Assembly: GCF_900497805.2 (NCBI RefSeq)
Contig: NW_020954713.1
Coordinates: 5,613,125-5,677,124 of the forward strand
Direction: 5' to 3'
Source: Vombatus ursinus
Lineage: Eukaryota; Chordata; Mammalia; Diprotodontia; Vombatidae
DNA: 64,000 nt
Both the position numbers and the translations under genes were made by a program. The number at the start of each line of letters is the position of its first letter. Position 1 is the stretch's first letter. The notes under the pieces were generated by a model. It saw nothing but the letters and a program-made list of their open reading frames with translations. It ran no database searches and was not told where the DNA came from. Shown piece by piece: positions 1-10,348 of the stretch.

Positions 1-635
1 CTGGACAAGGCTTTTTAAAAGAAGTGGCCAGTAAGGGAATCAGCATGGAAAGCATGGCATCCCAATTGCTCTCCATTAGGGCCCTCTTCTTTTATGAGAC
101 TTTCAGTTCCTTGCTCTGGTAGTGATGAGGGGATGTAAAATTTCTCAGGTGGAAGACAGACAAGCATCATCTATCCCCCTGTTTGTGGGATAATGTCTAT
201 GAGAGATGCATCCTTTTTTGCCTTATTACCTATTACTCCTTTTTTTATATACCCCAGATGCCAGCCAACCTCAGTGTTCCCCAGAGAGAGAGCCTTTGTT
301 CCCTTATTCTCTCTTTTTCCTCTGTCTGGAATGTCTTTCTCCACCCTAAATCCCTATCCAATCTCTTACATTGAGCCAATTCAGAAATACGCCACTCTTT
401 ATGAATTTGTATCATTCTTGTTATGGGTCATGCTAATTTTATTCTCTGTATCATTCTGTTTTTAGTTTGTGTGCAGCTGAAGTAAGCATCCCAGTCTCTA
501 TCTCTCAAAAACTGCCTTTCTCATTGTTTAGCTTGGGTGACACCTCTTTTATGAAGCCTTCTCTTATCTTCCCCAGCCAGCACTGCTTGGACTTGTCATG
601 AGTGGTCCCAGAGTGCAGAAGTTTGAGCAATGGAG
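1..635 (+). repeat. L2-like relic with unassigned left flank
   Basis: The first ~230 bases show nothing I recognise. From about 230 to 600 the pyrimidine-rich sequence (for example 'ggaatgtctttctccaccc' and 'gaagccttctcttatcttcc') resembles the region just upstream of the L2 LINE 3' end in plus orientation. It is heavily diverged, and the short open frames here are not gene-like. Confidence 0.4.
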
Positions 636-960
636 GAAGCTGCAGTCTTAGAATTTCTCTGTTGGAAAGGGCCTTAGAGACCATCTAGTTTATTCCATAC
701 CTGAACAAGAATCCTCTGTGTAGCAATCCCAGCAAGAGGTTACCCAGCCTTTGCTTGAAGACTTTCATGGTTAGAGAGCCTACCATCTTCTCTGTCACTG
801 CATTGTACGTTCAAACAGTTCTAGAGTTCCTAGGAAGATTTCCATGAATAAACCAAAATTTGCCTTCTTGCAGTTTCTACCCAATGCTCCTCTACTTCTA
901 TACTCCGGGGCTAATTAAGTAGAACACATCTAATCTCTCTTCTCCACAACATCTGTTCCT
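636..960 (-). repeat. CR1/L3-type LINE 3' region
   Basis: Motifs such as 'ttggaaagggccttagagac', 'ttgcttgaagactttcatgg' and 'ttgccttcttgcagtttct' follow the order of the amniote CR1/L3 3' region read on the reverse strand. It is old, with many substitutions. Its right end abuts a SINE fragment. Confidence 0.7.
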
Positions 961-1004
961 GATTCCAAATTGAGTGCTCTATCCACTGTGCCACCTAGCT
1001 GCCC
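961..1004 (-). repeat. tRNA-headed SINE head fragment
   Basis: The stretch contains 'gtgctctatccactgtgcc' followed by 'acctagctgccc', the reverse complement of the tRNA-like head (A-box side) shared by the marsupial SINEs in this window. Only about 44 bases survive. Confidence 0.65.
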
Positions 1005-1034
1005 ACCTGATGATAGTAGCATGCCTTATTTGTC

Positions 1035-1180
1035 TTTTAACTCAACTCAATTTGACAAGTATCTATTAACATCTGTTATGTACTAGTTACTATGTTTGGC
1101 ATTAAGTGTATGGAGACAAAGATAAAATAGCCTCTGCCCTCAAATACCTTGTCTTCTCCTGGCACATAGTAGACACTCAG
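1035..1180 (+). repeat. ancient dispersed repeat ('tactatgtgccaggcactg' type)
   Basis: It carries the degenerate order 'tatctattaacatctgttat', then 'gagacaaagataaaatagcc', then 'tgccctcaaataccttg'. This matches an old mammalian dispersed repeat that recurs throughout the window. I cannot assign the family name; L2/L3-clade origin is likely. Confidence 0.5.
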
Positions 1181-1374
1181 ATGTCGATGGAATCAAACTC
1201 AATTAATAATGGCCTGAGACTTGAGTGTGGATTAGTTGAGTCCCACAGATATACATGTTTTTTGTTTGTTAGAAAAAAGGACATGTACAATTAGTTGCCA
1301 AATTTTATTGATTCTACCTCCACAATATTTCCTGTATTTGATCCCTATTCTATACTCGCACAGCCACAACTCTG

Positions 1375-1503
1375 GTTCAGATGTCACCTGGACAATCACA
1401 TTACCTCTCACCTGGACTATCAAAATTGGCCTTTCTGTCTACAGCTTCTCCCTGCTCCAATCTATCCTCCACGTAGTAGCCAAAGTGATATTCCTAAAGT
1501 TCA
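1375..1503 (+). repeat. L2 LINE, first part of a split copy
   Basis: The order 'cacctggactatcaaaattgg', 'ctccaatctatcctccac', 'caaagtgatattcctaaag' follows the L2 3' ORF region. The L2 order resumes at about 2873 ('caataaactccctattatgt'), so the intervening 1.37 kb is a later insertion. Confidence 0.75.
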
Positions 1504-2872
1504 GCCAGCCAGCCAGTCAGTCAGTAAGCTAACATTTATTATGCACTTACTATGTGTTCAACACTGTGCTAAGTTCTGGGGATACAAAGAAAGGCAAAAG
1601 ACAGTTCCTACCCTCAAAGAGTTCACAATCTAATAGGGAGAAAACATGCAAACAAACTATGCAAATAAGGTATATAGGATTTATTGGAGATAAGAGACAA
1701 TGAAAAGAGCACAATGCACTGAACTGGTTCACAAGGGGTCAAAACTGGAAAAGGAAGAGAGTAACCAAAGCAGAGGTGATGGACTGAAAAAGCTGAGAGA
1801 CAGAGGAATAGAAAGAACAGATTTGGAAATTTCAAGACAGAGACTAATCAGATAAAGAGATGGCATGATAGAGGGTATGACCATCTGTGTGTGTGGCTGA
1901 GATGAGGTAGAAGAATAGGTTCTGGGAAATGAAAAGATTGAGGAACTTGGAGGTTAGTGTGTTTGAGTATCAAATATGTATGTTGAATTATCCTAGTATG
2001 AGATGAAGAGTTGAGTAAGAAAGACTGTGAATGATGAAAATGAACTCACTGAGGAAAAAAAGGAGAGTGTCCTGGAGGTTGGTAGACAAGATCCAACAGA
2101 ATCTTGATTGAGTGTTAAATATGGATTGAGTGAACTTCAAAGGAAGAAAGGTTATTGAATGATTGTAGTAGAGGGAGAGTCTGGAATTGGCAATGGGGAG
2201 CAAGGAGTCTTTCAATTCTCCCACAACTACCAGTGAGTGGAGAGTGGGGAGTGGGGAGGATATGAATGAAAGCAAAGCCAGTGTTAGAAAGGATGGCCAG
2301 AGAAACCATATCACCAGAAAAGCCACCAGTCTCAGTGAGTGCAGGAAGATGGAAGGAGAGCAAAAAGGTTTAAGATGAAAGCCAGTTTGTTACTTACACA
2401 GCAGGCATTCCAGAGAGCACAATGGAAAGAAGTGGGCAGCTTTAGAGTGTGATATTAGAGACATGGGTTGGCTTGAGGAGAACGGGAATAAAGAAATGGT
2501 CTTTGGGTGGCTAGGAAAGAGATACGAACAATTGTAGCCAAGGATTCATAATCACTGGGAGGGTTAGAGAATGATGGGGTGGAAGTATGCTAATCATCGA
2601 GAAATGAGTTCAGGTAGATTATCGTTGTTTCTGGAGGTTCAGCCATAAGGCAGAGTTATCCCAGAGTGTCAAGCAGCAGTGTGTAGCTGGATAATAAATA
2701 TAGGGGGGAGGTTAGGAGGGTATGCACCTGATTGGTAGCAAGACCACTGCTGTAGGTGGCTGAATAGAGTGCTTAGACAGTAATCCAAAGGCTGTCTTGG
2801 GAAACTGGGAAGCCCTTTCGAATAGGCACACACAAATCAATTGCTGTGGAATTTGGGTGACCAGAGAGTGGC
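1504..2872 (+). repeat. long ancient dispersed repeat inserted in L2
   Basis: After a short cagt-rich stretch it shows 'caacactgtgctaagttctg', 'gatacaaagaaaggcaaaag' and 'gagttcacaatctaatagg', then a purine-rich stretch of more than 1 kb. The left ~200 bases match the ancient family seen elsewhere here. The remainder is probably the rest of the same long element, but I recognise no coding domain in it. Confidence 0.5.
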
Positions 2873-3352
2873 TATATCATTCACTTGCCCAATAAACTCC
2901 CTATTATGTCTAGAATAAAATATAAGCTCTTTTGCTTGGTATTTAAAAACCTGGCTTCAAACTACCTTTTCAGTTTTACTATATATTACTTCTCTTCACA
3001 CATTCTATAGTCTCACCAAATTAGAACTGTTGCTGCTCCTCATACATTCCACGTCCTGTTCAAAGAGCTTTTGCACCCTCTCCTCACCTCTGATTCTTAG
3101 AAATTTCTAGTTCTTATCAAAACTCAGTCCAAGCACCCCTTTTTACTTGAAACCTTTCCGGATGCCCTCATCTTTCAGTGTCTCTCCATTCCTCCCACCT
3201 CCCATCAACATTAACTTGCATCATTTTGTATATACTTATATGGATAAATGTACTCTACCCCAGCAAAATGTAATATCCCTGAGGGCAGGTTTATTTTTGT
3301 CCCTAGCGCAGTGCCTGGCAGAAAGTAAATGCTTATGGATTGATCAATGGCA
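2873..3352 (+). repeat. L2 LINE, second part with 3' end
   Basis: The sequence 'ctagaataaaatataagctc' continues the L2 ORF tail from 1503. It is followed by the 3' UTR with 'ccctgagggcaggtttattt' and 'agcgcagtgcctggcag', ending in 'tgattgatc'. This is the standard L2 3' end in plus orientation. Confidence 0.8.
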
Positions 3353-3611
3353 AATGCAGGGATAGCTTTCACCAGCTTGCACAGGCAAGGCTGACACTTT
3401 TCAAATCAGGAAATTTATGTTTTTTCCCCTTGTTTCTCCACTTTGCTTCCTGACCTCCAATTTTAGCATCCTCTCCTCACCCCCTCCCTGACTCCATTAT
3501 CCCAGGACCAAGGGCTGTGACATTGGGAGAAAAGCCTTCTGAGAAACCCTTTCACACCACTATCTTAAGGGTTTGTGATTTTCCTTATTTCAGGAACCCA
3601 AGGAGAAACGA
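3353..3611. other. no recognised repeat
   Basis: Pyrimidine-rich non-coding sequence in which I recognise no repeat, RNA or coding signal. Confidence 0.3.
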
Positions 3612-3722
3612 AGGTCATTTGACCTCCCTGAGTCTCAGTTTCTTCATCTGTAAAATGAAGGGGCTGTACTCATTGGTCTCTGACATCTCTTTTAGTTCAA
3701 CATTTATAAACCTGTGAGCCTC
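3612..3722 (+). repeat. MIR/THER1 SINE fragment
   Basis: Contains 'ctcagtttcttcatctgtaa' followed by the 'aaatgaaggggctgtac' tail typical of the MIR/THER1 3' half. The tRNA head is missing. Confidence 0.7.
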
Positions 3723-4077
3723 TGATTCTAAGGCTTAATATAAAGGGACCTATCACTAATAGTGGGATTTTCCCAGGCTAGCTTCCTTCCTTTTTTGCCC
3801 TTCTCTGGGGAATTTTATCAGTCAGACTCTGTTATCACTGGTGTCTAAAAATTAGTTTCCATTTTTGGCATTTAGGAGGCTTTATTATGTAAAGGAAGGG
3901 GGAGAAGTCATTTTTTTTCTCTCCTGTCTCTGTTTTTATCTTCCTGGGGCTTCCCATTCATAAACATGGTCTGTTTGAAATGTTATTGTCTCTTCTACAG
4001 GAACCTATTGACCCATCAGCTTGTATTTAAGGGATGCAGGCTAGAATTTGCTACTTTTTAAAAAAATATGTAGATAC
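3723..4077. other. repeat-poor stretch
   Basis: No repeat family recognised and no long open frame. It includes a mixed-composition block around 3850-3905 and a T-rich run near 3910. It could hold a conserved element, but nothing here proves it. Confidence 0.25.
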
Positions 4078-4256
4078 AGAATCATAGAAACACAAAATCT
4101 GAGAGTGTTGGCCCCAACATACGCTGTCATTTAATGAAACTGGGAGAAATAGAGAACAGCAGCCCCCTCTGCTGTATCCTTGGCAGGTCTCATCTCTTTT
4201 GGCTTGGACAAAGATGGGGAACTCACTATCTAATTAATGTTCACCATTGAAAAATG
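4078..4256 (-). repeat. CR1/L3-like 3' fragment
   Basis: Begins with 'gaatcatagaaacacaaaat' and later shows 'gatggggaactcactatcta', landmarks of the reverse-strand CR1/L3 3' region. The middle is scrambled relative to the copies at 636 and 24265. Confidence 0.5.
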
Positions 4257-4332
4257 TCAAAAACTAACATGAAACAGGGTGGGGTAGAGGAAAGAATACA
4301 GGACTGAGAGGAGGGAGCCTTGGGTTCTTGAA

Positions 4333-4412
4333 CCACAGAATGTTGGAACTGGCAAGGACCTTAGAAATCTCCTAGTCCAGACTCCTCATTTATAGGGAAG
4401 GAAATAGAGTCT
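4333..4412 (-). repeat. MIR fragment, reverse
   Basis: Contains 'gttggaactggcaaggacct' and 'cctcatttatagggaaggaa', matching the reverse-oriented MIR/THER1 3' half. Confidence 0.6.
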
Positions 4413-4622
4413 GAGATTCAATGTGATCTAGTGGAAAGACCATTGGTTTTGGAGTCAAGGGGCCTGAGGTCCAATCTTATCTCTGTTCACTTACCACCTA
4501 TGTGATATTGAACAAGTCATTTAATCTCTCTGGGCCTCAGTTTCCTCATCTGTAAAATGAGGGGATTAGATTAGATGGACTTAGTGGTCACTTCTAGCTC
4601 TAGTTCTATGAGCCTATAAACC
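4413..4622 (+). repeat. MIR/THER1 SINE, near full length
   Basis: The head 'gtgatctagtggaaagacca' is followed by 'ggagtcaaggggcctgagg', the core 'acaagtcatttaatctctct', 'cagtttcctcatctgtaaaa' and the tail 'gctctagttctatgagcct'. All MIR/THER1 landmarks are in order. Confidence 0.9.
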
Positions 4623-4754
4623 CCAGAAAGGTGGACTGTTTTTCCCATAGATGCAGAGAATTAGAGTAAACTTTGGGACTGGAATTCAGCCCTTTTGTCA
4701 TTCAGACCAATATTCTTTCCATAACAGAACTTACGCCTACTCGTAGCACTTCTA

Positions 4755-4895
4755 TAGTTTGAGATTTAGAGATGCAAGGGACCTTATAGATTAAAGGTCA
4801 TAAATGGTCATTAAATGACTTGTCTGAGGACACAAGAAGTAAATGGCAGAGCTAAGATATAAGCCTAAGTTCTAACACCATGGAGTCTCCACTTG
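4755..4895 (-). repeat. MIR fragment, reverse
   Basis: Degenerate 'gcaagggaccttatagatta', 'aaatgacttgtctgaggac' and 'gtaaatggcagagctaaga' are the reverse-strand MIR landmarks. Confidence 0.6.
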
Positions 4896-4899
4896 GATC

Positions 4900-5156
4900 A
4901 TCATTTCCTTCTCCTCCCCATCAGAAACTAATCTCCACCCTTGGACTCTAACAAGCTTGGATTTACCTCACCTGGATCTAGGTCTCCACATTTCCATGGC
5001 ATTTCCCTGCCATTCTGTCTCTGCTCCCAACCCACCCCCAAGTTTTAACTTGTTTTCAATTTGTTGTCTTTCTCCATTAGAATGTAACCTTGAGGCCGGG
5101 ACCTGTCTTTCTTGACTGCACTTCTCAAGCATGGCATGTGGTAAATGCTGAATAAA
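4900..5156 (+). repeat. L2 LINE 3' end
   Basis: Contains 'tctccattagaatgtaacct', 'gaggccgggacctgtctttc' and 'gtggtaaatgctgaataaat', the L2 3' terminus. The microsatellite that follows grows directly from this end. Confidence 0.7.
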
Positions 5157-5167
5157 TTATGTATCTA

Positions 5168-5229
<62 letters not shown>

Positions 5230-5292
5230 CATTTATTCAACTATCTGTCCATTATATCTGTCTATCTATCTATCTTTCATCTAGCTATATCT
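5157..5292. repeat. (TCTA)n microsatellite
   Basis: About 20 tandem tetranucleotide units (tatc, with tgtc interruptions), decaying on the right into tccatt and tgtc variants. It abuts the L2 3' end, consistent with expansion of a LINE tail. The overlapping open frame is only a translation of the repeat. Confidence 0.97.
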
Positions 5293-5339
5293 TTCTATTT
5301 CTGAGTATAGTACTAGAAACTCTCTGCTACAAATTCCCT

Positions 5340-5418
5340 TTGTGAGTGTTCTCTTCCCTGGCTTCCATTTTCTCAGTTCCAGGCCCTCATTCCTTTGTAC
5401 CTGGATTATCTCAATTTT
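5340..5418 (+). repeat. L2 LINE, left part of a copy split by L1
   Basis: Ending 'ggccctcattcctttgtacc' then 'tggattatctcaa', this matches the L2 'ctcatcatctcttgcctggattattgcaatag' region in shortened form. The same L2 resumes at 9751 with 'caatagtcttc', giving a clean before/after insertion site. Confidence 0.7.
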
Positions 5419-5753
5419 TAAAGATATTTTTCTGAATTTATTTAGTATTTTATTTTCCCCCAGTTACATGTAAAAACAATTTCCCTTCCTCCCCCCTCCC
5501 TCATTGAGAAGGCAAGAAATTCAATATAGGTTATATATGAGTAGTCATGCAAAACATTTTCATTATTAGTCATACTGTGGAAAAAAATAGACCAAAAAGA
5601 AAAACTTCAAGAAAAATAAAGAAAGTAAAAAAGTATGCTTCAAACTCTATTTACACACCATCAGTTCTTTCTCTGGGGATGGATAGCATTTTTCATCAGA
5701 AGTTCTTCAGAATTGTCTTGGATCAGTGTATTGCTGAGAATAGCTATCATTCA

Positions 5754-5775
5754 CAGCTGATCATCTTATAATCTT
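5754..5775. repeat. target-site duplication, left copy
   Basis: This 22-base direct repeat begins 'cagctgatcatctta' and matches 6210-6231 with one T/C difference. It flanks the retrocopy at 5776-6209; the right copy joins the L1 sequence seamlessly. Confidence 0.9.
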
Positions 5776-6209
5776 TTTTTTTTAAGTTTTCTGATGGTGA
5801 ATTCAGTACAAAATTTTAATTTCAGAGCATAACAATTATAAATGCTTGTGTACATTTAGTGAATCAAAAATCAAACCTCAGTCTAAGCCACTGCATATAC
5901 ACATTGAAGCAAAAAGTACAAGTCATGAAAAAATGCTTGGGGACTTCTTTATCATAAGGAAATAATTAACTATCTTGCACACTGAATATCATAAATTGCA
6001 AAGTCAGCATTTTATATTACTGATTTTATTAACTTTTTAAAACAATCTGACCATTTTTTATAGCCAAGGAGTGATGCTCGCTGTACTCTTGGTGTTGAAA
6101 TGCCCATCCGGGGTGGGCTGAGAGGAGCCAGTTGGGATGTTGGGGGATTGAGTAGAAGAAAGAGAAGATTGGGGGACGGGGGCACAAGTTCTTGCACGTG
6201 GAGCTCAGG
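5776..6209 (-). pseudogene. processed mRNA retrocopy, source gene not identified
   Basis: A 434-base insert bounded by a 22-base TSD with one mismatch. Read on the minus strand it ends with a poly(A) tract (plus-strand T run at 5774-5783) about 30 bases after an ATTAAA signal (5815-5820), as in a reverse-transcribed polyadenylated mRNA. The first ~150 bases contain the most protein-like frame, a Ser/Thr/Pro-rich C terminus including SSTQSPNIPTGSSQPT and ending ...STASITPWL before a stop at 6058-6060. About 240 bases of AT-rich 3' UTR follow. It is 5'-truncated. I do not recognise the parent gene. It matches no L1, SINE or L2 landmark. L1 machinery presumably made the copy. Confidence 0.8.
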
Positions 6210-8141
6210 CAGCTGATCATCTTACAATCTTGCTGTTACTTTGTACACAGTACATTTTACTTTGCATCAGCTCATGTAAGTCTTTCCAGCTTTTTCTGAG
6301 AGCATGCTGCTCACCATTTCTTATAGCGCAATAGTATTCCATCATAATCCCATGCTACAATTTGTTCAGCCATTCCCTAATTGATGGACATCCCCTCAAT
6401 TACCAATTTTTTTGCCACCAGAAAAGAACTACTATAAATATTTTTGTACATATAGGTCCTTTTCCTTTTTGTTTTTTATCTCCTTTGGGATACAGACCTA
6501 GTAGTGGTATTGCTAGGTCAAAGGGTATGCATGGTTTTGTAGCCCTTTGAGGAATTCCAAATTGCTCTACAGAATGGCTGAATCAGTTCACAACTCCACC
6601 AACAATGCATTAATGTCTTATTTTCCCCACATCTGCTCCAACATTTGTCATTTTCCTTTTCTGTCCTATTAGTCAATTTAATACTTATGTGGTAGTACCT
6701 CAGAATTGTTTTAATTTGAATTTCTCTAATCAATAGTGAGTTAGGACAGTTTTTTAATATGACTATATATAGTTTTGATTACTTCATCTGAAAATTGTTC
6801 ATATCTTTTGATTACTTGTCAACTGGGAAATGGCTCTTATTTTTATAAATTTGATTCAGTCCTCTATATACTTTAGACATGAGGCTTTTGTCAGACAAAC
6901 TTGTTTCAAAACTTTTTCAGTTGTTATTGCTAACTATATTTCCCCATCCTATTTCCCCCTGTTTATTCTATTTTCTCTCTCCTTTTATCCTATCCCTCCT
7001 CAAAAGTGTTTTGCTTCTGACTCCCTTTCCCCTAATCTGCCCTCCCTTGTATCATTCCCCCTTCTCTTATCTCCTTCCCCTCCTACTTCCCTGTAGGGTA
7101 AGACAGATATCTATACTCAATTGAGTTTATATGTTATTCCCTCTTTGAGTCAATTCTGATGAGAGTAAGGTTCATGCTTCACCTCACCCCTCTTCCTCTC
7201 CATTGTAAAAGCTTTTTCTTGATTTTTTTTATGTGATATAATTCATCCCATTCCACCACTCCCTTTCTCTTTCTCCCAGTACATTCTTCTTTAACCCCTT
7301 AATTTTATTTTTTAAAGATATCATTCCTTCATACTCAACTCATACCTGTGCCATTTGTCTATGTATACTCCTTCTAACTGACCTAAAAATGACAAAGTTC
7401 TTATGAGTTACAAGTATCATCTTCCCATGTAGGAATGTAAACAGTTTGACCTTATTAAGTCCCTTATGGTTTCCCTTTCCTGTTTACCTTTGTATACTTC
7501 TCTTAAGTCTTGTATTTGAAAGTCAAATTTTCTATTAAGCTCTGGTCTTTTCATCAAGAATGTTTGAAAGTCCTCTATTTCATTGAATATTCATTTTGCC
7601 CTTGAAGGATTATACTCAGTTTTTCTGGGTAGGTGATTCTTGGTTTTAATGCTAGCTCCTTTGCCCTTCAAAATATAATATTCCAATCCTTTAATGTAGA
7701 AGCTGCTAAATCTTGTGTTATCCTGACTGTGGCTCCATGATATTTGAATTGTTTCTTTCTGGCTGCTTGCAATATTTTCTTCTTCACCTGGGAGCTCTAG
7801 TATTTGGCTATAATATCCCTGGTAGTATTCATTTGGGAACTGTTTCGGGAGATGATCTGTGGAGACTTTCAGTTTCTACTTTACTCTCTTGTCTTAGAAT
7901 ATTAGTGTAATTTTCCTTGATAATTTCTTGAAAGATGATGTCTAGGCTTTATTTTTGATCATGGCTTTCAGGTAGTCTGAAGGTTTTAAAATTATTTCTC
8001 CTGGAACTCTTTTCCAGGTCATTTGTTTTTCCAATAAGATATTTCACATTGTCTTCTATTTTTTCATTATTATGGTTTTGTTTTATTGTTTCTTGATTTC
8101 TCATAAAGTCATTAGCTTCCATTTACTCAATTCTAATAGTT

Positions 8142-8526
8142 TTTTAAAAATTTTTTATTAATTTATTTTTATTTATCAACAATCACTTCCATAAGCTGGA
8201 TCAGTAGAATAGGTTAGGTATGTAAGACGCAGTAGTCAATGACTATAGCAATCTACTATTTGATGTACCCAAAGACTCCAGCTTCTGTGATAAGAACTCA
8301 CTAGTTGACAAAACCTGCTGGAAAAACTGGAAAAGAGTATGGCAGAAACTAGGCATAGACCAAAATCTCTCACCATATACCAAAATAAAGTCAAAATGGG
8401 TTCATGATTTAGATATAAAGGCTAATACTAAAAGTAAACTGGGAGAGCAAGGAATAGTTTATCTGTCAGATTTATGGAGAACAGAAGAATTCATAATCAA
8501 ACAGGAGATATAGAACTTTACAAAAT
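8142..8526. mobile_element. 5'-inverted (twin-primed) short L1 insertion
   Basis: It is bounded by a 17-base TSD, 'actcaattctaat' plus agtt/tgtt, at 8125-8141 and 8527-8543. The left ~52 bases are the L1 3' terminus in minus orientation ('tttatttatcaacaatcac', as at 29070 and 60835). The right ~330 bases are ORF2 sequence in plus orientation, closely similar to 35200-35505 ('gagagcaaggaatagtttat' is shared exactly). Opposite orientations inside one TSD pair are the signature of twin priming. It sits in the HAL1-like element's ORF1. Confidence 0.9.
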
Positions 8527-9750
8527 ACTCAATTCTAATTGTTAAGGAATTATTTTCTTCAGTGGACTTTTGGATCTCCTTTTCCATTTGGTCAATTCTA
8601 CTTTTTAAGTAGGTTTTTCTTCAATGAATTTTTGTACCTCTTTTTCCACTTGGCCAATTCTACTTTTTAAGGAATTCTTCTCATTGGTTTTTGTACTTTT
8701 TTTTTTTAACCATTTGGCCTAGTCTGTTTTTTAAGGTGTTATGTTCTTCAATATTTTTGTATCTCCTTTACCAAGCTCTTTATTCATGATTTTCTTATAT
8801 GACTCTCATTTCTCTTCCCAATTTTTTCTCTACCTCTCTTACTTGCTTTTCAAAACCCTTTTTCATTTCTTCCATGGCCTGAAACCAATTCATATTTTTC
8901 TTGGAGGCTTTGGATGGAGGAGCTTTGACTTTGTTATCTTCTTCTGAGTGTGTGTTTTGATTTTCTTTGTCACCATAGCAACTTTCTATGGTCAGAAATT
9001 TTTTTTCTGTTGTTTGCTCATTTCCCAATCTATTTCTTGACTTTTAACTCTTTGTTAAAGTAACAGGGTGGAGGGCACACTGTCCCAAGCTTCAATGGTT
9101 TTGTGCAACTATTTTCATAGATACTTCTAGGGACCTGTAAGTTTTCAGTTCTTCCAAGGTAGTATGATCTAAGGAGAGGTGTTTTTACCACTCTTTTGGC
9201 CTGTGCTCTGGCCTGTGAGAAACCACAAGCACTCTTTTCTGCCCTGGAACTGTGACAAGGTTCCCTGCTCCACTGTGGCTGCAAGCTCTGGTTTGCTAGT
9301 GCTCCTCTTCACCCTGGGACTGCCACCCAGGACCCGGATCCAATTATGGGCAAAGCAACAGAGTCCTGCCTCAGTGTTAGTAAAAAGACCCTTGTAATCT
9401 CTTTCTGACCAGTTGTTTTATCCCCTTACACTCTGTGGGCTGACAGCCCCAGAAGCAGCTCCTGCTGCTATTGTTTCAGTTACTCTTAAGGCCTGTTCCT
9501 GGTTTGCAAGGGCTGGGTTTGTGCTGGCGTGGCCTGCTCTGGACTGCTCTACATTCTTACCCAGGGATGACAGACCTTTCCTGCTGACCTTCTAAGTTGT
9601 TTTTGGCTAGAAAACTATTTCACCCCCTCCTTTTGTGAGTTCTGTTGCTCCAGGAATTGTTTTATGGCATTATTTAAAGGTGTTCAGAGGAGTTAGGAGA
9701 GAGCTCAGCTGAGTGGCTACCTTTTCCCTACCATCTTGGTTGTGCCTCCA

Positions 9751-10104
9751 CAATAGTCTTCTTTTTTTTCTATAATAATCTTACAAATGTTCTTCCTGCT
9801 TCAGCCTATCCTCTCTCAAATTCTTCATCCATATGAATAATCATGTCAATGAAAAGCTCTCATATCAACCCTTGTCTCTGGAATTCATGGCTCTCCATAG
9901 TCATCTTCCAGTTTTCCTTTATGACCTTATTTCCTATAACTTCCCTTCCTTCTATACTCTATATCCTTTCCACACTGAACTCTTCTCCATCTCCCATTCT
10001 AGTTTTACATTCTCATATCTCTCTGATTTTGCTTGTTGGCTTCATCTTTGTTGACAGGTCTTTCTTTCCTTTAAGATGCAGCTCTTTTGTGACCACCTTC
10101 TCCT
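9751..10104 (+). repeat. L2 LINE, second part
   Basis: Resumes after the L1 with 'caatagtcttc', then 'cttcagcctatcctctctca', 'gctctccatagtcatctt' and 'cagctcttttgtgaccacct'. These are in L2 order and continue the fragment at 5340-5418. Confidence 0.75.
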
Positions 10105-10252
10105 TTTTTTTTCTTTTTGGTGAGACAATGGGGTGAAGTGACTTGTCCAGGGTCACACATCTAGTAAGTGTTAAGTGTCTGAGGCCAGATTTGAACTCAG
10201 GTCCTCCTGACTCCAAGACCAGAGTTCTATCTACTGTGCCACTTAGTCGCCC
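10105..10252 (-). repeat. short tRNA-headed SINE with A-rich tail
   Basis: A T run is followed by 'ggtgagacaatggggtgaag', 'agggtcacacatctagtaag' and 'gttctatctactgtgccact'. This is the reverse complement of the marsupial SINE with tRNA head and short L1-type A tail (WSINE-like). It interrupts the L2, which continues at 10253. Confidence 0.85.
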
Positions 10253-10348
10253 TCCATGCAGTCTTTCTTGACTCTCTCTTAGCTATAAGTAATTTTTTCC
10301 CTCTCAAACTTACCAAAATTTCTTTGTATCTCTTATGTGCACTTATCT
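10253..10348 (+). repeat. L2 LINE, third part
   Basis: Contains 'gcagtctttcttgactctct' and 'tttgtatctcttatgtgcac', continuing the L2 order up to the LTR insertion. Confidence 0.65.

Larger units (their letters stand above)
5419..9750 (-). mobile_element. L1-derived element with ORF2 largely deleted (HAL1-like)
   Basis: On the minus strand the 5' end at about 9750 carries 'ggaggcacaaccaagatgg', a typical L1 5' UTR start. The ORF1 start is near 9028, where a 77-codon frame begins with M and has a coiled-coil-like stretch containing EEMKKGFEKQVREVEK. An ORF1 RRM-like segment lies at about 7550-7800 and the ORF1/ORF2 spacer at about 6940-7300. From the first few codons of ORF2 the sequence jumps directly (about 6930) to the last ~1 kb of L1 ('aaaattgttcatatc', the 'gcaatagtattcc' region in reverse). 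The endonuclease and nearly all of the reverse transcriptase are missing. This layout matches HAL1 (half-L1) elements known from mammals, including opossum. The copy is decayed and interrupted at 5776-6209 and 8142-8526. It lies inside an L2. Confidence 0.8.

Noticed and set aside
5157-5292. CRISPR-like regular repeats
   Set aside because: The units are contiguous tetranucleotides with no spacers, in a vertebrate genome.
5145-5345. 66-codon plus frame rich in Ile/Tyr/Leu/Ser
   Set aside because: It is a translation of the TCTA microsatellite.
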